Positions 54,146-64,000 of a stretch of DNA of 64,000 nt are shown here, one piece after another. Origin of the DNA: Tetmemena sp. SeJ-2015 (lineage: Eukaryota > Ciliophora > Spirotrichea > Sporadotrichida > Oxytrichidae); the NCBI GenBank assembly GCA_027382625.1, contig JAJKFJ010023571.1, positions 1 to 64,000 on the forward strand, written 5' to 3'. The notes under the pieces are model-generated. The model was not told the DNA's origin and searched no databases. It saw only the letters and a list, made by a program, of their open reading frames with translations. The translations under genes were made by a program, and so were the position numbers. Numbering within the stretch: the first letter of the stretch is position 1; the number at the start of each line of letters is the position of its first letter.

Positions 54146-55297
54146 ATGCCAAATTGGCTACTCCCTGAAAATATTGCCGATGTATTGCCTTCCGAGGCGC
54201 GCAAGATTGAAGAATTACGTCGTGTTTTATTAGATAATTTTCGTTGCTATGGCTATGAATTAGTCATGCCTCCTATGCTTGAATACATCGAGTCTTTATT
54301 GACTGGTGCTGGTCAAGATATGGATTTACGGACTTTCAAGTTGGTTGATCAAATATCTGGCCGTACCATGGGTGTACGTGCTGATATGACGACTCAAGTA
54401 GCGCGTATTGATGCACATTTGTTAAATCGTAAGTCAGTAACCCGCCTTTGCTATGCTGGTAGTGTGTTGCATACGCGACCATCCGGATTGCATGCGACGC
54501 GTGAACCACTGCAAATCGGTGGTGAAATCTACGGACATGCTGGTTTAGAAGCCGACGCTGAAATTCAAGAGTTGATGTTGGCATCTTTGGCACTAGCGAA
54601 TATTTCTGAAGTGCGTTTAGATTTATGTCATGTGGGTGTTTTACGAGCATTGCTCAATAGCGACGAAGCGTCGAAGAGACATGAATCGCAATTGTTTGCG
54701 TTGTTAGAGGCGAAAGATTTACCTGCCTTGAGGGAATTAACAAAAGACTTTCAACCAGAGATCCGTCAAGCTTTATTGGATTTGCCAAATTTATATGGCG
54801 ATAAATCCATTATTCAAAAAGCGCGTGAAATTTTGCCCAAACTCGATGGGATTGCGATAGCATTGAATGAGTTGGCCTATTTGGTTGAATTGGCTGGCAA
54901 TGCAAAAGTGACGGTTGATTTGGCTGATTTGCGCGGGTATCACTATCATAGTGGTGTGATGTTTAACGCTTTTGTACCTGGATTGCCAAATGCCGTGGCG
55001 CGTGGTGGTCGGTATGATCATGTTGGAGAGGCATTTGGTCGTGCCCGTCCAGCGACAGGATTTTCTTTAGATTTACGTGAGTTGGCGCGTTTGATGCCAT
55101 CGGCAGAACGTAAGAACGCAATCTTGGCGCCTTGGAGTCAGGATCCTGCGTTGCGGATGAAGATCAATGAATTACGTCAAGCGGGTGAGGTGGTGATTCA
55201 AAATCTCCCCGGTCACGAGAATGAACAGGACGAATTTGAATGCACACGCATGGTCGAATTCGATGGTGGTCAATGGATTTTAAAAACTGTAGGTTGA
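54146..55297 (+). CDS. hisZ: ATP phosphoribosyltransferase regulatory subunit HisZ
   Basis: A HisRS paralogue without synthetase activity that forms the octameric enzyme with short-form HisG at the first step of histidine synthesis. The start [18 protein letters not shown] at 54146 is the family start. Motif 2-like [18 protein letters not shown] and [17 protein letters not shown], and motif 3-like [27 protein letters not shown], are seen. Length 383 is normal. It sits immediately before purA (7 bases) as in other Burkholderiales. The frame is intact. Confidence 0.93.
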   Translation: MPNWLLPENIADVLPSEARKIEELRRVLLDNFRCYGYELVMPPMLEYIESLLTGAGQDMDLRTFKLVDQISGRTMGVRADMTTQVARIDAHLLNRKSVTRLCYAGSVLHTRPSGLHATREPLQIGGEIYGHAGLEADAEIQELMLASLALANISEVRLDLCHVGVLRALLNSDEASKRHESQLFALLEAKDLPALRELTKDFQPEIRQALLDLPNLYGDKSIIQKAREILPKLDGIAIALNELAYLVELAGNAKVTVDLADLRGYHYHSGVMFNAFVPGLPNAVARGGRYDHVGEAFGRARPATGFSLDLRELARLMPSAERKNAILAPWSQDPALRMKINELRQAGEVVIQNLPGHENEQDEFECTRMVEFDGGQWILKTVG

Positions 55298-55300
55298 TGA

Positions 55301-56617
<1,317 letters not shown>

Positions 56618-56628
56618 AGATAGAGACG

Positions 56629-57156
56629 ATGTCGAATTTGAAGAATCCAGAGCAAAATGATTTGTGGGTCTCGTGGGATGAATATCATCGCGCAATTGAG
56701 CTTTTGGCGTTGAAGGTTCACGAATCTGGTCTGCAATTTGATCACATCTTGTGTTTGGCGCGTGGCGGTCTCAGAATAGGCGATGTGTTTTCTCGGCTAT
56801 TTAAACTGCCATTGAGTGTACTTTCAGTCAGTTCTTATCGCGGTAGCGCTGGACAAGAACAGGGGCAAATTCAGATCGGCGGTAGTATTGCCAGTGTCGA
56901 GAAAAGCCTTTCCGGTCGTGTCTTGTTGGTAGATGATTTGGTGGATTCTGGTGTTACATTTAGAGAAGTGCAGCCATGGCTGAGACGCCATCATCCCGAG
57001 ATCACCGAGATGAAAAGTGCTGTGATCTGGGTGAAGTCAGTTTCTGTCGTGGTTCCTGATTTTTATCTACAGTACTTAGAAGGTTCACCGTGGATACATC
57101 AGCCATTTGAGATCTACGATACCTTGTCAATTCAGGATCTTGCTGCACAAGAATAA
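56629..57156 (+). CDS. Phosphoribosyltransferase (xanthine/hypoxanthine type)
   Basis: 175 residues of the type I PRTase fold. The PRPP-binding loop reads GRVLLVDDLVDSGVTF (about residues 99-114), with the pyrophosphate loop near LCLARGGLRIGDVFSRL. The family is usually annotated as phosphoribosyltransferase or hypoxanthine/xanthine-guanine type in this purA-linked position. The exact base specificity cannot be read from the sequence. It starts 11 bases after purA and probably salvages purines. Intact. Confidence 0.85.
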   Translation: MSNLKNPEQNDLWVSWDEYHRAIELLALKVHESGLQFDHILCLARGGLRIGDVFSRLFKLPLSVLSVSSYRGSAGQEQGQIQIGGSIASVEKSLSGRVLLVDDLVDSGVTFREVQPWLRRHHPEITEMKSAVIWVKSVSVVVPDFYLQYLEGSPWIHQPFEIYDTLSIQDLAAQE

Positions 57157-57198
57157 ACATTTGCGATATGTGGTCTGAGCGAGTTTGATCGTAGAACA

Positions 57199-57234
57199 AA
57201 GACGGATTTTATTTATTAAATCCGTCTTTTTTAT
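57199..57234 (+). terminator. Terminator after the purA-phosphoribosyltransferase genes
   Basis: AGACGGATTT and AAATCCGTCT form a 10-bp stem with a short TATTTATT-like loop, followed by TTTTTA. It ends the long housekeeping transcript before the minus-strand tRNA-Leu. Confidence 0.85.
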
Positions 57235-57339
57235 TCATTAAGTGTGTATTTGTTGTTGCTACTATTCTTCTGAGGTTGACGTTCAGAAAAGTATTTTTTA
57301 TGACAGTTTTCAGCGATTATATTTTCTTCGATTTGAAAT

Positions 57340-57372
57340 AAAAAAAGCCGTTGACGAATCAACGGCTTTTTT
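57340..57372 (-). terminator. Terminator of tRNA-Leu
   Basis: AAAAAAGCCGTTGA and TCAACGGCTTTTTT form a long stem with a short CGAA loop. It lies just downstream of tRNA-Leu on the minus strand and ends in T's on that strand; it could also act on the plus strand. Confidence 0.9.
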
Positions 57373-57393
57373 AAGTAATCGAGCGAATAATGC

Positions 57394-57478
57394 TGGTGCC
57401 CACGGAGGGACTCGAACCCCCACACCCGAAGGCACATGGACCTGAACCATGCGCGTCTACCAATTCCGCCACGTGGGC
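57394..57478 (-). tRNA. tRNA-Leu (anticodon CAG)
   Basis: An 85-nt class II tRNA. It has acceptor GCCCACG/CGTGGGC, D-loop GGAATTGGTAGACG, anticodon stem CATGG/CCATG with loop TTCAGGT (CAG), a long variable arm (TGCCTTCGGGTG region), T-loop TTCGAGT and encoded CCA. It decodes CUG, the most used Leu codon in many relatives. Confidence 0.96.
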
Positions 57479-57750
57479 AACGGAGACCGAGATTATAAAG
57501 TAATGTCTCACAAAGTCAATGTATTAAAAGTCGCGCCAGCTTATAGGATGCGTGTAATTGACTAACATTTGTATCGAATGTAACGATCAAATACAGATCA
57601 AATGCAGCCCAACTGCCGATAAGTCGCAGATAAACAGCGACACTTTTTGCAAAGGCTAGGTATTTTTAAATTTACCCGATAAACTATGTTTATCTACTGA
57701 CGGTTGCATAATGTTGTAGCCTTAATCAATTACAAAGAGATTTCAACGTT

Positions 57751-60207
57751 TTGAATAAACATCTTTATTCCATTCCAAGTCGAGAAGATATTCTTGGCAT
57801 CCTGCGCGCGTCAAAAACAAGTTTGAAGACAACATCGATTGCAAAAAAATTAGGCGTAAAACCTGAGGAGATCGAAGGCATGGCGAAAAGGCTGAAAGCA
57901 ATGGAGCGTGAGGGACAAATTGCTCAAGATAAGGCTGGTAATTTCACTGCGTTGTCGCAAGAAAATCTGATTGTCGGAAGAGTGAGTAGTCATCGTGATG
58001 GATATGGTTTCTTGACGCCAGATGATGGTAGTCCTGATCTATTTTTGCCTGAACGCGAGATGGCGCGTATCTTAAATGGTGACCGCGTTAGCGCACGCGT
58101 TGTCGGTACTGATCGCAAGGGACGTTTAGAGGGAAGTGTTTCGGAAATTCTTGAGCGTGCTAATACACATATTATTGGTCGCTTGATTCAGGAAAGCGGT
58201 GTTTGGCTAATTGCGCCAGAAGATAATCGCATTAATCAAGATATTTTGTTGGCCGGTTCGCCCGGTAAAGCGAAGGCTGGGCAAGTGGTGAGTGTTGAGT
58301 TGGTTGAGCAACCAACTAAATATTCTCAGGCGCTTGGAAAAATCGTGGAGATTCTCGGTGAGATTGATGATCCTGGAATTGAGATCGAAATCGCGGTGCG
58401 AAAATTTGGTGTGCCACACGAATTCTCTGATGCGGCACAAAAAGCAGCAATTAAATTGCCCTTTGATGTTGGCGCCAAAGATCTCGATGAGCGGGTTGAT
58501 CTGCGTGATATCGCATTGGTGACGATTGATGGCGAAGACGCCGCGACTTCGATGATGCGGTATATTGCGAGCCCTGTAAAATTGGTCGGGAGAAGGGGTA
58601 CCGCTTGTTGGTCGCGATTGCCGATGTAAGTCATTATGTGAAGCCGAATGACGCGATTGATCAAGATGCATTGTTGCGTAGCACTTCCGTATACTTTCCG
58701 CGTCGTGTGATTCCCATGTTGCCGGAAAAATTATCAAACGGTCTGTGTTCTTTAAATCCAAATGTAGATAGATTGACTTTGGTTTGCGATATGGTGATTT
58801 CGCTAGATGGCGAAGTGACGGCATATCAATTTTATCCTGCAGTCATCCACTCTGCTGCGCGTTTTACCTATACTGAGGTTGCCGCAATTTTAGGAAACAC
58901 CAAAGGGCCTGAAGCTAACAAACGACTCACTTTGGTACCACATTTACTGCATCTTTATGAGGCTTTTCAAGTTTTATTGAAAGCACGTCACCGTCGTGGT
59001 GCAATTGATTTTGAAACAACCGAAACCTATATTGTTGCTAATGCGGCTGGCAAGATTGAGAAAATTTTGCCGCGTACACGTAATGATGCCCATCGTTTGA
59101 TTGAAGAATGTATGTTGGCGGCCAATGTTTGTGCCGCCAGCTTGTTACAAGAATATGATCACTTTGGTGTGTATCGTATTCATGCTGGTCCTACTAAAGA
59201 AAAATTGACACAGGTGCGCAATTTCTTGCGTCAAGTTGGTTTGAATTTGACCGGAGGCGATTCGCCTTCTGCATCGGATTATGCGCAATTGATGGAAAAA
59301 ATTAAGAGTCGACCAGATTCGCAGTTATTACAAACGATGTTGCTGCGTTCTATGCAGCAAGCGGTGTATAGCCAGATAATATTGGTCACTTTGGATTGTC
59401 TTACGACGCGTATGCGCACTTTACTAGCCCAATTCGCCGCTATCCCGATTTGTTAACCCACCGTGCAATTAAAGCGATTTTGCAAGGCAAAAAATACGAG
59501 CCTAAAGAATCGACACGAGTATTTTAAATACCACGATTTCAAATGCAGCGCGCAAGCAAATGGCAGCGGATCGTGCTGCAGGTAAAGAGCGTCAGCAAAA
59601 AGAACAAACGATTTGGGATATGCTGGGAACTCATTGCTCCGCGAATGAGCGGCGCGCCGATGAAGCTTCGCGCGATGTGGAAGCTTGGCTAAAGTGTTAT
59701 TACATGAAGAGTAAGTTAGGTGAAGAATTCATGGGCACGATTTCTGGAGTAACTCAATTTGGATTGTTTGTACAACTAGATGAAATGTTCGTTGAAGGTT
59801 TAGTCCACATTACGGAACTTGGCGCGGATTATTTCCAGTTTGACGAAGCGCGACATGAGTTGCGTGGTGAACGTAGCGGAAAGCGTTATCAATTGACCGA
59901 TAAAGTGAAAGTAGTCGTTAGCCGCGTAGATATTGATGCACGAAAGATTGATTTGTCTTTGGCGACAAGTGCGGTACCAAATCGATTTCCAAAAACACGT
60001 GAGTTAGAAGAAGTTGCTACAACTCGTCAACCGAAGCGTGGTGCAGTTAGTCGATCTGCCAATACGGCGACAGCTAAAACGCAAAAAGAGCTTGGTTCGT
60101 ATGCAGAAGCTTCGGTGAGTAAACCAAAACGTAAAAAGGCGAGCACAGCGGCAGCGAGTAACGAGCGAAAATCCAAATCCGTGCGAAGTGCGCGTAAGAA
60201 ACGCTGA
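57751..60207 (+). CDS. rnr: Ribonuclease R (interrupted by frameshifts)
   Basis: A 3'-5' exoribonuclease able to degrade structured RNA. The TTG start at 57751 reads [15 protein letters not shown]. An N-terminal winged helix and cold-shock domains follow ([31 protein letters not shown]). The RNB catalytic motif GEDARDFDDAV is expected at about 58535-58560, but one C is missing after GAAGACGCC, which shifts the frame. The next piece (58600-59380) is clean ([32 protein letters not shown]). Breaks follow near 59385 and 59520. The last piece (59530-60207) has the S1 domain ([20 protein letters not shown]) and a Lys/Ser-rich tail. About 815 codons in total. Upstream of rlmB, as usual. Confidence 0.92.
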
Positions 60208-60365
60208 TCTTGTTAGTTACGGCTTGCATGTCATAGCGCGTACATATTGAATGAGAGCACGGAGATATTTCAATTCCACAAATTGCTGTAGCAATATATA
60301 TGCAGCCACAAGTGGAGAAATATTATATGTGCGATGAAGAATTAATTTAGTAAGAGAATGAAATA

Positions 60366-61112
60366 ATGAAAAGCAAAATGATTTTTGGCTTCCATGCCGT
60401 GACTTCCCGTATTCGTCATGAAGCATCTTCAGTTGAAGAAATTTATGTTGATAGCGATCGTTCAGATCGTCGTATGCAAGAATTGATTCATGCGGCAAGA
60501 TCCGCAGGGATTCGAATTATTCAAGCGGACGATCAACGCTTATCAAATATCGTTGGTACTCGTCGGCATCAAGGTGTTGTTGCAAAAGCGGGTGAATTAT
60601 CGCTCGCACGTAATTTAGATGAATTATTAGATGCGATTGAAGGACCACCGTTATTGTTGATCTTGGATGGTATTACCGATCCACATAATTTGGGCGCATG
60701 CTTGCGTGTTGCAGATGGTGTTGGTGCGCATGCGGTGATTGCGCCAAAAGATCGTGCTGTCGGTTTAAATGCTACCGCAGAAAAAGTGGCAAGTGGTGCG
60801 GCTGAAACCGTGCCATACATTACTGTGACCAATTTGGCGCGAACCATTCGTGATTTGAAAGAACGCGATATTTGGATCATTGGAACCTCAGATGATGTCG
60901 AGAAAACGATTTATGATGTCGATTTTAAAGGTGGTATCGCAATTGTGATGGGTAATGAAGGCGAGGGCATGCGTCGTTTAACCAGAGAAAACTGCGATAT
61001 GCTTGTACAAATTCCTATGTTGGGTTCTGTGGAAAGTTTAAATGTGTCGGTGGCGTCAGGCGTTTGTTTATACGAGGCACGACGTCAACGTATAGCAGCA
61101 CAGACAGCATAA
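60366..61112 (+). CDS. rlmB: 23S rRNA (guanosine-2251-2'-O)-methyltransferase RlmB
   Basis: 248 residues. An N-terminal L30-like RNA-binding part ([30 protein letters not shown]) is followed by the SPOUT (TrmH-type) domain with the three motifs [34 protein letters not shown] and [18 protein letters not shown] that form the SAM-binding knot. It methylates Gm2251 in the P-loop of 23S rRNA. The 158-bp gap after rnr contains no gene; a new promoter or read-through is possible. Intact. Confidence 0.95.
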   Translation: MKSKMIFGFHAVTSRIRHEASSVEEIYVDSDRSDRRMQELIHAARSAGIRIIQADDQRLSNIVGTRRHQGVVAKAGELSLARNLDELLDAIEGPPLLLILDGITDPHNLGACLRVADGVGAHAVIAPKDRAVGLNATAEKVASGAAETVPYITVTNLARTIRDLKERDIWIIGTSDDVEKTIYDVDFKGGIAIVMGNEGEGMRRLTRENCDMLVQIPMLGSVESLNVSVASGVCLYEARRQRIAAQTA

Positions 61113-61131
61113 TAAGCAGCGTTTTCCCTCC

Positions 61132-61178
61132 GCATCACATAGTTTTTGTTGAGTCTAATACCAAGAAATATGTGATGC
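61132..61178. repeat. Perfect 10-bp inverted repeat between rlmB and cysE
   Basis: GCATCACATA (61132-61141) and TATGTGATGC (61169-61178) are exact inverted copies separated by 27 bases, followed by a T-run and A-run near 61187-61200. It may form a long hairpin ending rlmB transcription or be an operator for cysE. The remaining bases to 61267 show no gene. Confidence 0.5.
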
Positions 61179-61267
61179 TCTGCGTCATTTTTAAAAAAAC
61201 ATTACACTGCTGTTTGTTTTTCTGCATGTGCGCTTCTGCACAGACTCACCTCATTTGATTTAGTACC

Positions 61268-62014
61268 ATGTTTAAGCAACTACGCGAAGATATCGCCAGC
61301 ATTATTCAACGTGACCCTGCAGCTCGTAATACCTGGGAGGTGATTACTTGTTACCCAGGCTTGCAGGCGATTGTGATGCATAGTTGGGCGCAATGGTGTT
61401 GGACGCATGGTATGAAATGGCTAGGACGGTTTATCGCTCACTTAGCGCGTATTTTCACCGGCATCGAGATTCACCCAGGCGCAACAATCGGTAAACGGGT
61501 TTTTATTGATCATGGATTTGGTGTGGTGATCGGTGAGACCGCCGTAGTTGGCGATGATTGTACGATTTATCAGGGGGTGACCCTAGGTGGTACTTCTTTG
61601 ACTAAGGGAGCTAAACGTCATCCGACCTTGGAGCAAGGCGTGATTGTGGGAGCTGGCGCTAAGGTGTTAGGTGGGTTTACGGTTGGGGCGGGAGCTAAGA
61701 TCGGTTCAAACTCTGTTGTGATTAAGCCTGTTCCTGCGGGGGCCACAGCGGTTGGTAATCCAGCCCACATTGTTCAATCAAACAAAGATAAAGATGCAGA
61801 GAAATCGCCTTTGAGCTTTAGTGCCTACGGCCTCAGTGCGAATGGAGACGATCCAATCTCTAAGGCGTTTCGCCAACTGACTGAGCATGTGTGCTCACAG
61901 CAAGAGCAAATTGAAAAACTACGCGCTGCGATTCAAGTTGCTGGAATTGTTTGTGAGAAATCGCTCAATGAAAAACGTATTGATGCGGAAGAGATTTCGC
62001 AATTAGTCGATTAG
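61268..62014 (+). CDS. cysE: Serine O-acetyltransferase CysE
   Basis: 248 residues. It acetylates L-serine with acetyl-CoA, the committed step to cysteine. An alpha-helical N-terminus ([21 protein letters not shown]) is followed by the left-handed beta-helix of hexapeptide repeats. That part includes [26 protein letters not shown] with the active His, the [18 protein letters not shown] loop, and [25 protein letters not shown]. The C-terminal tail beyond about residue 170 ([14 protein letters not shown], then [10 protein letters not shown]) is longer than in E. coli and is common in this group. Intact. Confidence 0.95.
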   Translation: MFKQLREDIASIIQRDPAARNTWEVITCYPGLQAIVMHSWAQWCWTHGMKWLGRFIAHLARIFTGIEIHPGATIGKRVFIDHGFGVVIGETAVVGDDCTIYQGVTLGGTSLTKGAKRHPTLEQGVIVGAGAKVLGGFTVGAGAKIGSNSVVIKPVPAGATAVGNPAHIVQSNKDKDAEKSPLSFSAYGLSANGDDPISKAFRQLTEHVCSQQEQIEKLRAAIQVAGIVCEKSLNEKRIDAEEISQLVD

Positions 62015-62090
62015 CGTACTCGAAGATTTTTTATTGAAGATTTTTGAAATAATAAATGTGTCGTAATCGGCAATTAACTAGAAATTGACG

Positions 62091-62124
62091 CCTGATGATT
62101 GTGTATCCGCATCATCAGGTTTTG
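62091..62124 (+). terminator. Terminator after cysE
   Basis: CCTGATGAT (62091-62099) and ATCATCAGG (62111-62119) form a 9-bp perfect stem with an 11-base loop, followed by TTTTGTG. Confidence 0.8.
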
Positions 62125-62216
62125 TGTAAATAAATTGAATTGTTAACACATCATGTTTTGATGTGTTGATCGCCGGATAGCCAGGCGGTCGGTTTGTAGC
62201 CGCGGTACAATAGCGT

Positions 62217-63263
62217 TTGTTTGATTTTCTCCTGCTTGCTATTGTGAATTCTCCTATTATTCCCTCTCGTCGTATTTCCGTCGCCCCTATGATGGATTGG
62301 TCTGATCGCCATTGCCGTCTGTTTCATCGCTATATTTCTCGCCATACTTGGTTGTATACCGAGATGGTAACGACTGGCGCAATTTTGTATGGTGATCTAG
62401 GACGTCATTTGGATTTCAATAAGGAAGAGCATCCTGTCGCTTTACAATTAGGTGGTAGCGAACCAGCGGATTTGGCAAGTGCTGCAAAGCGTGGACAGGA
62501 GTGGGGTTACGATGAAATTAACCTAAATTGTGGTTGCCCATCAGAGCGTGTACAAAAAGGGGCATTTGGTGCTTGTTTAATGGCTGAGCCGCAATTGGTT
62601 GCCGATTGTGTTAAAGCTATGCGTGATGTGGTTGATATTGATGTCACGGTGAAGCACCGAATCGGTATCGATCAAGTTGATTCGTATGATTTTGTTCGTG
62701 ATTTTGTGGGGCAAGTCGCCGATGCGGGCTGTAAAACGTTTATCGTGCATGCACGAAACGCGATTCTTAAAGGTCTTTCACCAAAAGAAAATCGTGAAGT
62801 GCCGCCACTGAAATATGACTACGCTTACCAATTAAAGAAAGACTTCCCCAACCTTGAAATTATTATCAATGGCGGTATCAAGACGGTAGAAGAGATCGAT
62901 ACACATTTATTGCATGTGGATGGTGTGATGTTGGGACGCGAGGCTTACCATAACCCTTATGTCATGAGTAGTTTTGATCAACGATATTACGGCGATCAAG
63001 CTCCGTCGCGATCACGTGAACAAGTTGTGTTAGCCATGATCCCATATATCGCTGAACAGCTAAAAAAACATGGAGATGGCGGAAAAGGTCTAAAGTTAAA
63101 TAGTATTACGCGGCACATGTTAGGTCTGACATTTGGTTTGATTGGTGCACGCGCGTTTCGCCAAACTTTGTCAGACTCCAAAAAGCTTGCTGAAGGAAGT
63201 CCACAATTGTTGATGGAGGCTTTACTTCAAGTAAAGGACGCTAATCCCGACTTGTTGGTCTAA
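62217..63263 (+). CDS. dusA: tRNA-dihydrouridine(20/20a) synthase DusA
   Basis: An FMN enzyme that reduces U20/U20a in tRNA D-loops. It has RRISVAPMMDWSDRHCRLFHR, EMVTTGAILYGD, HPVALQLGGSEP, the active-site NLNCGCPSERVQKGAFGACLM (Cys in GCPS), VTVKHRIGID, VHARNAILKGLSPKENREVPPL and GVMLGREAYHNPY, all DusA-type. The true start is uncertain: TTG at 62217 gives the longest frame and GTG at 62244 (NSPIIPSRRIS) fits family length better; neither has a clear ribosome site. Otherwise intact. Confidence 0.93.
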   Translation: MFDFLLLAIVNSPIIPSRRISVAPMMDWSDRHCRLFHRYISRHTWLYTEMVTTGAILYGDLGRHLDFNKEEHPVALQLGGSEPADLASAAKRGQEWGYDEINLNCGCPSERVQKGAFGACLMAEPQLVADCVKAMRDVVDIDVTVKHRIGIDQVDSYDFVRDFVGQVADAGCKTFIVHARNAILKGLSPKENREVPPLKYDYAYQLKKDFPNLEIIINGGIKTVEEIDTHLLHVDGVMLGREAYHNPYVMSSFDQRYYGDQAPSRSREQVVLAMIPYIAEQLKKHGDGGKGLKLNSITRHMLGLTFGLIGARAFRQTLSDSKKLAEGSPQLLMEALLQVKDANPDLLV

Positions 63264-63390
63264 TTTATTTACCAATTTGGACGTCTCAATTCCGATATTG
63301 CTGAGCTATTTACAGGAGTAATGCCTGTACATGCATCGACACTCAGTAGTACTAATATTTCATAATTGATTTAATTGTGTATTTGCTTAG

Positions 63391-64000
63391 TTAGTTTGCA
63401 TCATTCAATCTCGCTCGGAATAGTCCAGCAATTAAATCGGATTGCGTGACGATGCCGACTAGTTTTGCTTGTTCGTTGATAATTGGAATGTGATGCATGC
63501 CAGCATCTGACAGCATAGGTACCAAAAACGCAATGTGAGTTTCGATACCGGCAGTTATTACAGAAGTGGTCATAATTTGTCCAACAACTCGTGGGCGACC
63601 CGAACTTAACTCTGTCGTGCTTTGGATTAATTGCCTTAGCTTTATTTCATAATCTTGATACACATCGAGATTTGCGTGCTTCATAAAATCGATCAGAGTC
63701 AGAATCCCAATCACCTTTTGGGTATCATCGACCACCGCAGGGCTTTAATTTTATGCTTGCGTAAAAGTCGCCATGCTTCCTCTAACGGTGTCTCATACGT
63801 GATTCTCACGATATCGCGAGACATGATGTCGGCGCAGGTCATCGCTCGAAACCGACGTTGATAACTGTGCATCTCCGCCTGCCGAAATAATTTTTCTAGA
63901 TTATCGCGATTGATGTCTAGAACCTCATTAAATTGGTTGATAGCGAAATCTAAGTCTTCTGATTTAAATCCTAATCGCTCACCCGGTGTTCGATCTTTTG
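63391..64000 (-). CDS. CBS-domain protein, probably the C-terminal half of an HPP-CBS membrane protein (partial, one frameshift)
   Basis: Read on the minus strand from the window end. A linker (GERLGFKSEDLDFAINQFNE, then LDINRDNLEKLFRQAE) precedes a first CBS domain (ADIMSRDIVRITYETPLEEAWRLLRKHKIKAL). The frame breaks at about 63740, where PAVVDD is expected. The second piece (63735-63391) finishes CBS 1 (VIGILTLIDFMKHANL) and contains CBS 2 (VGQIMTTSVITAGIETHIAFLVP, IPIINEQAKLVGIVTQSDLIAGLF). This layout is typical of HPP-family membrane proteins with a C-terminal CBS pair that binds adenine nucleotides. The membrane part would lie beyond 64000, so the HPP assignment is inferred. Confidence 0.7.

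Noticed and set aside
60208..60365. Hidden small gene or RNA between rnr and rlmB
   Set aside because: No frame with a ribosome site and no stable hairpin or tRNA-like fold could be found in the 158 bases.

Overview
The window looks like chromosomal DNA of a betaproteobacterium of the order Burkholderiales, most likely an Oxalobacteraceae member (Undibacterium/Herminiimonas-like). The main evidence is the gene order ndk-rlmN-pilW-rodZ-ispG-hisS-yfgM-bamB-der-hfq-hflX-hflK-hflC-hisZ-purA-phosphoribosyltransferase-(tRNA-Leu)-rnr-rlmB, together with tsaB-rimI-UDG-like-DUF1853 and ccoNOQPGH-hemN blocks. The genus is inferred, not proven.

Layout. (1) 1-11.1 kb is accessory DNA: the end of a HlyD-type secretion adaptor, a small unknown gene, a very large modular RTX/calcium-binding secreted protein (about 8.8 kb, reading frame broken many times), and a P4-type tyrosine integrase. 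It ends at a 14-base piece matching the 3' end of a tRNA-Ser gene followed by an intrinsic terminator, which looks like the right junction of an integrated island. (2) 11.3-24.8 kb: kup, two near-identical tRNA-Arg(ACG) units, a thioredoxin-like gene, tsaB-rimI-degenerate UDG-DUF1853, lplT, radA, nadB, hupB, tRNA-Val, tRNA-Asp and ppiD. (3) 25.0-33.2 kb: the cbb3 oxidase operon ccoNOQPG-fixH, a 2-TM protein, hemN and a TauE/SafE-like membrane protein, preceded by a perfect FNR site in class II geometry. (4) 33.2-39.2 kb, minus strand: an orphan flagellar-rod-like gene, a degraded sensor kinase, a tandem universal stress protein, an Fnr-family regulator, a single-domain response regulator and a NarL-type regulator. 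This is a plausible oxygen/redox control block for region 3. (5) 39.3-60.2 kb: dbpA, then the conserved Burkholderiales housekeeping block listed above. (6) 60.4-64 kb: rlmB, cysE, dusA and the end of a CBS-domain protein.

Sequence quality. About twenty genes carry frameshifts or stops, including essential ones (hisS, ispG, der). Breaks often sit at short homopolymers. Stretches such as 45.03-45.65 kb and 46.39-46.64 kb keep the outline of ispG and hisS but with scattered substitutions and stretched G/C/A runs. The simplest reading is sequencing or assembly error rather than gene decay, so every 'interrupted' call below is probably an intact gene in the organism. For the same reason, single odd residues should be treated with caution. 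No CRISPR array, insertion sequence or rRNA operon was seen.
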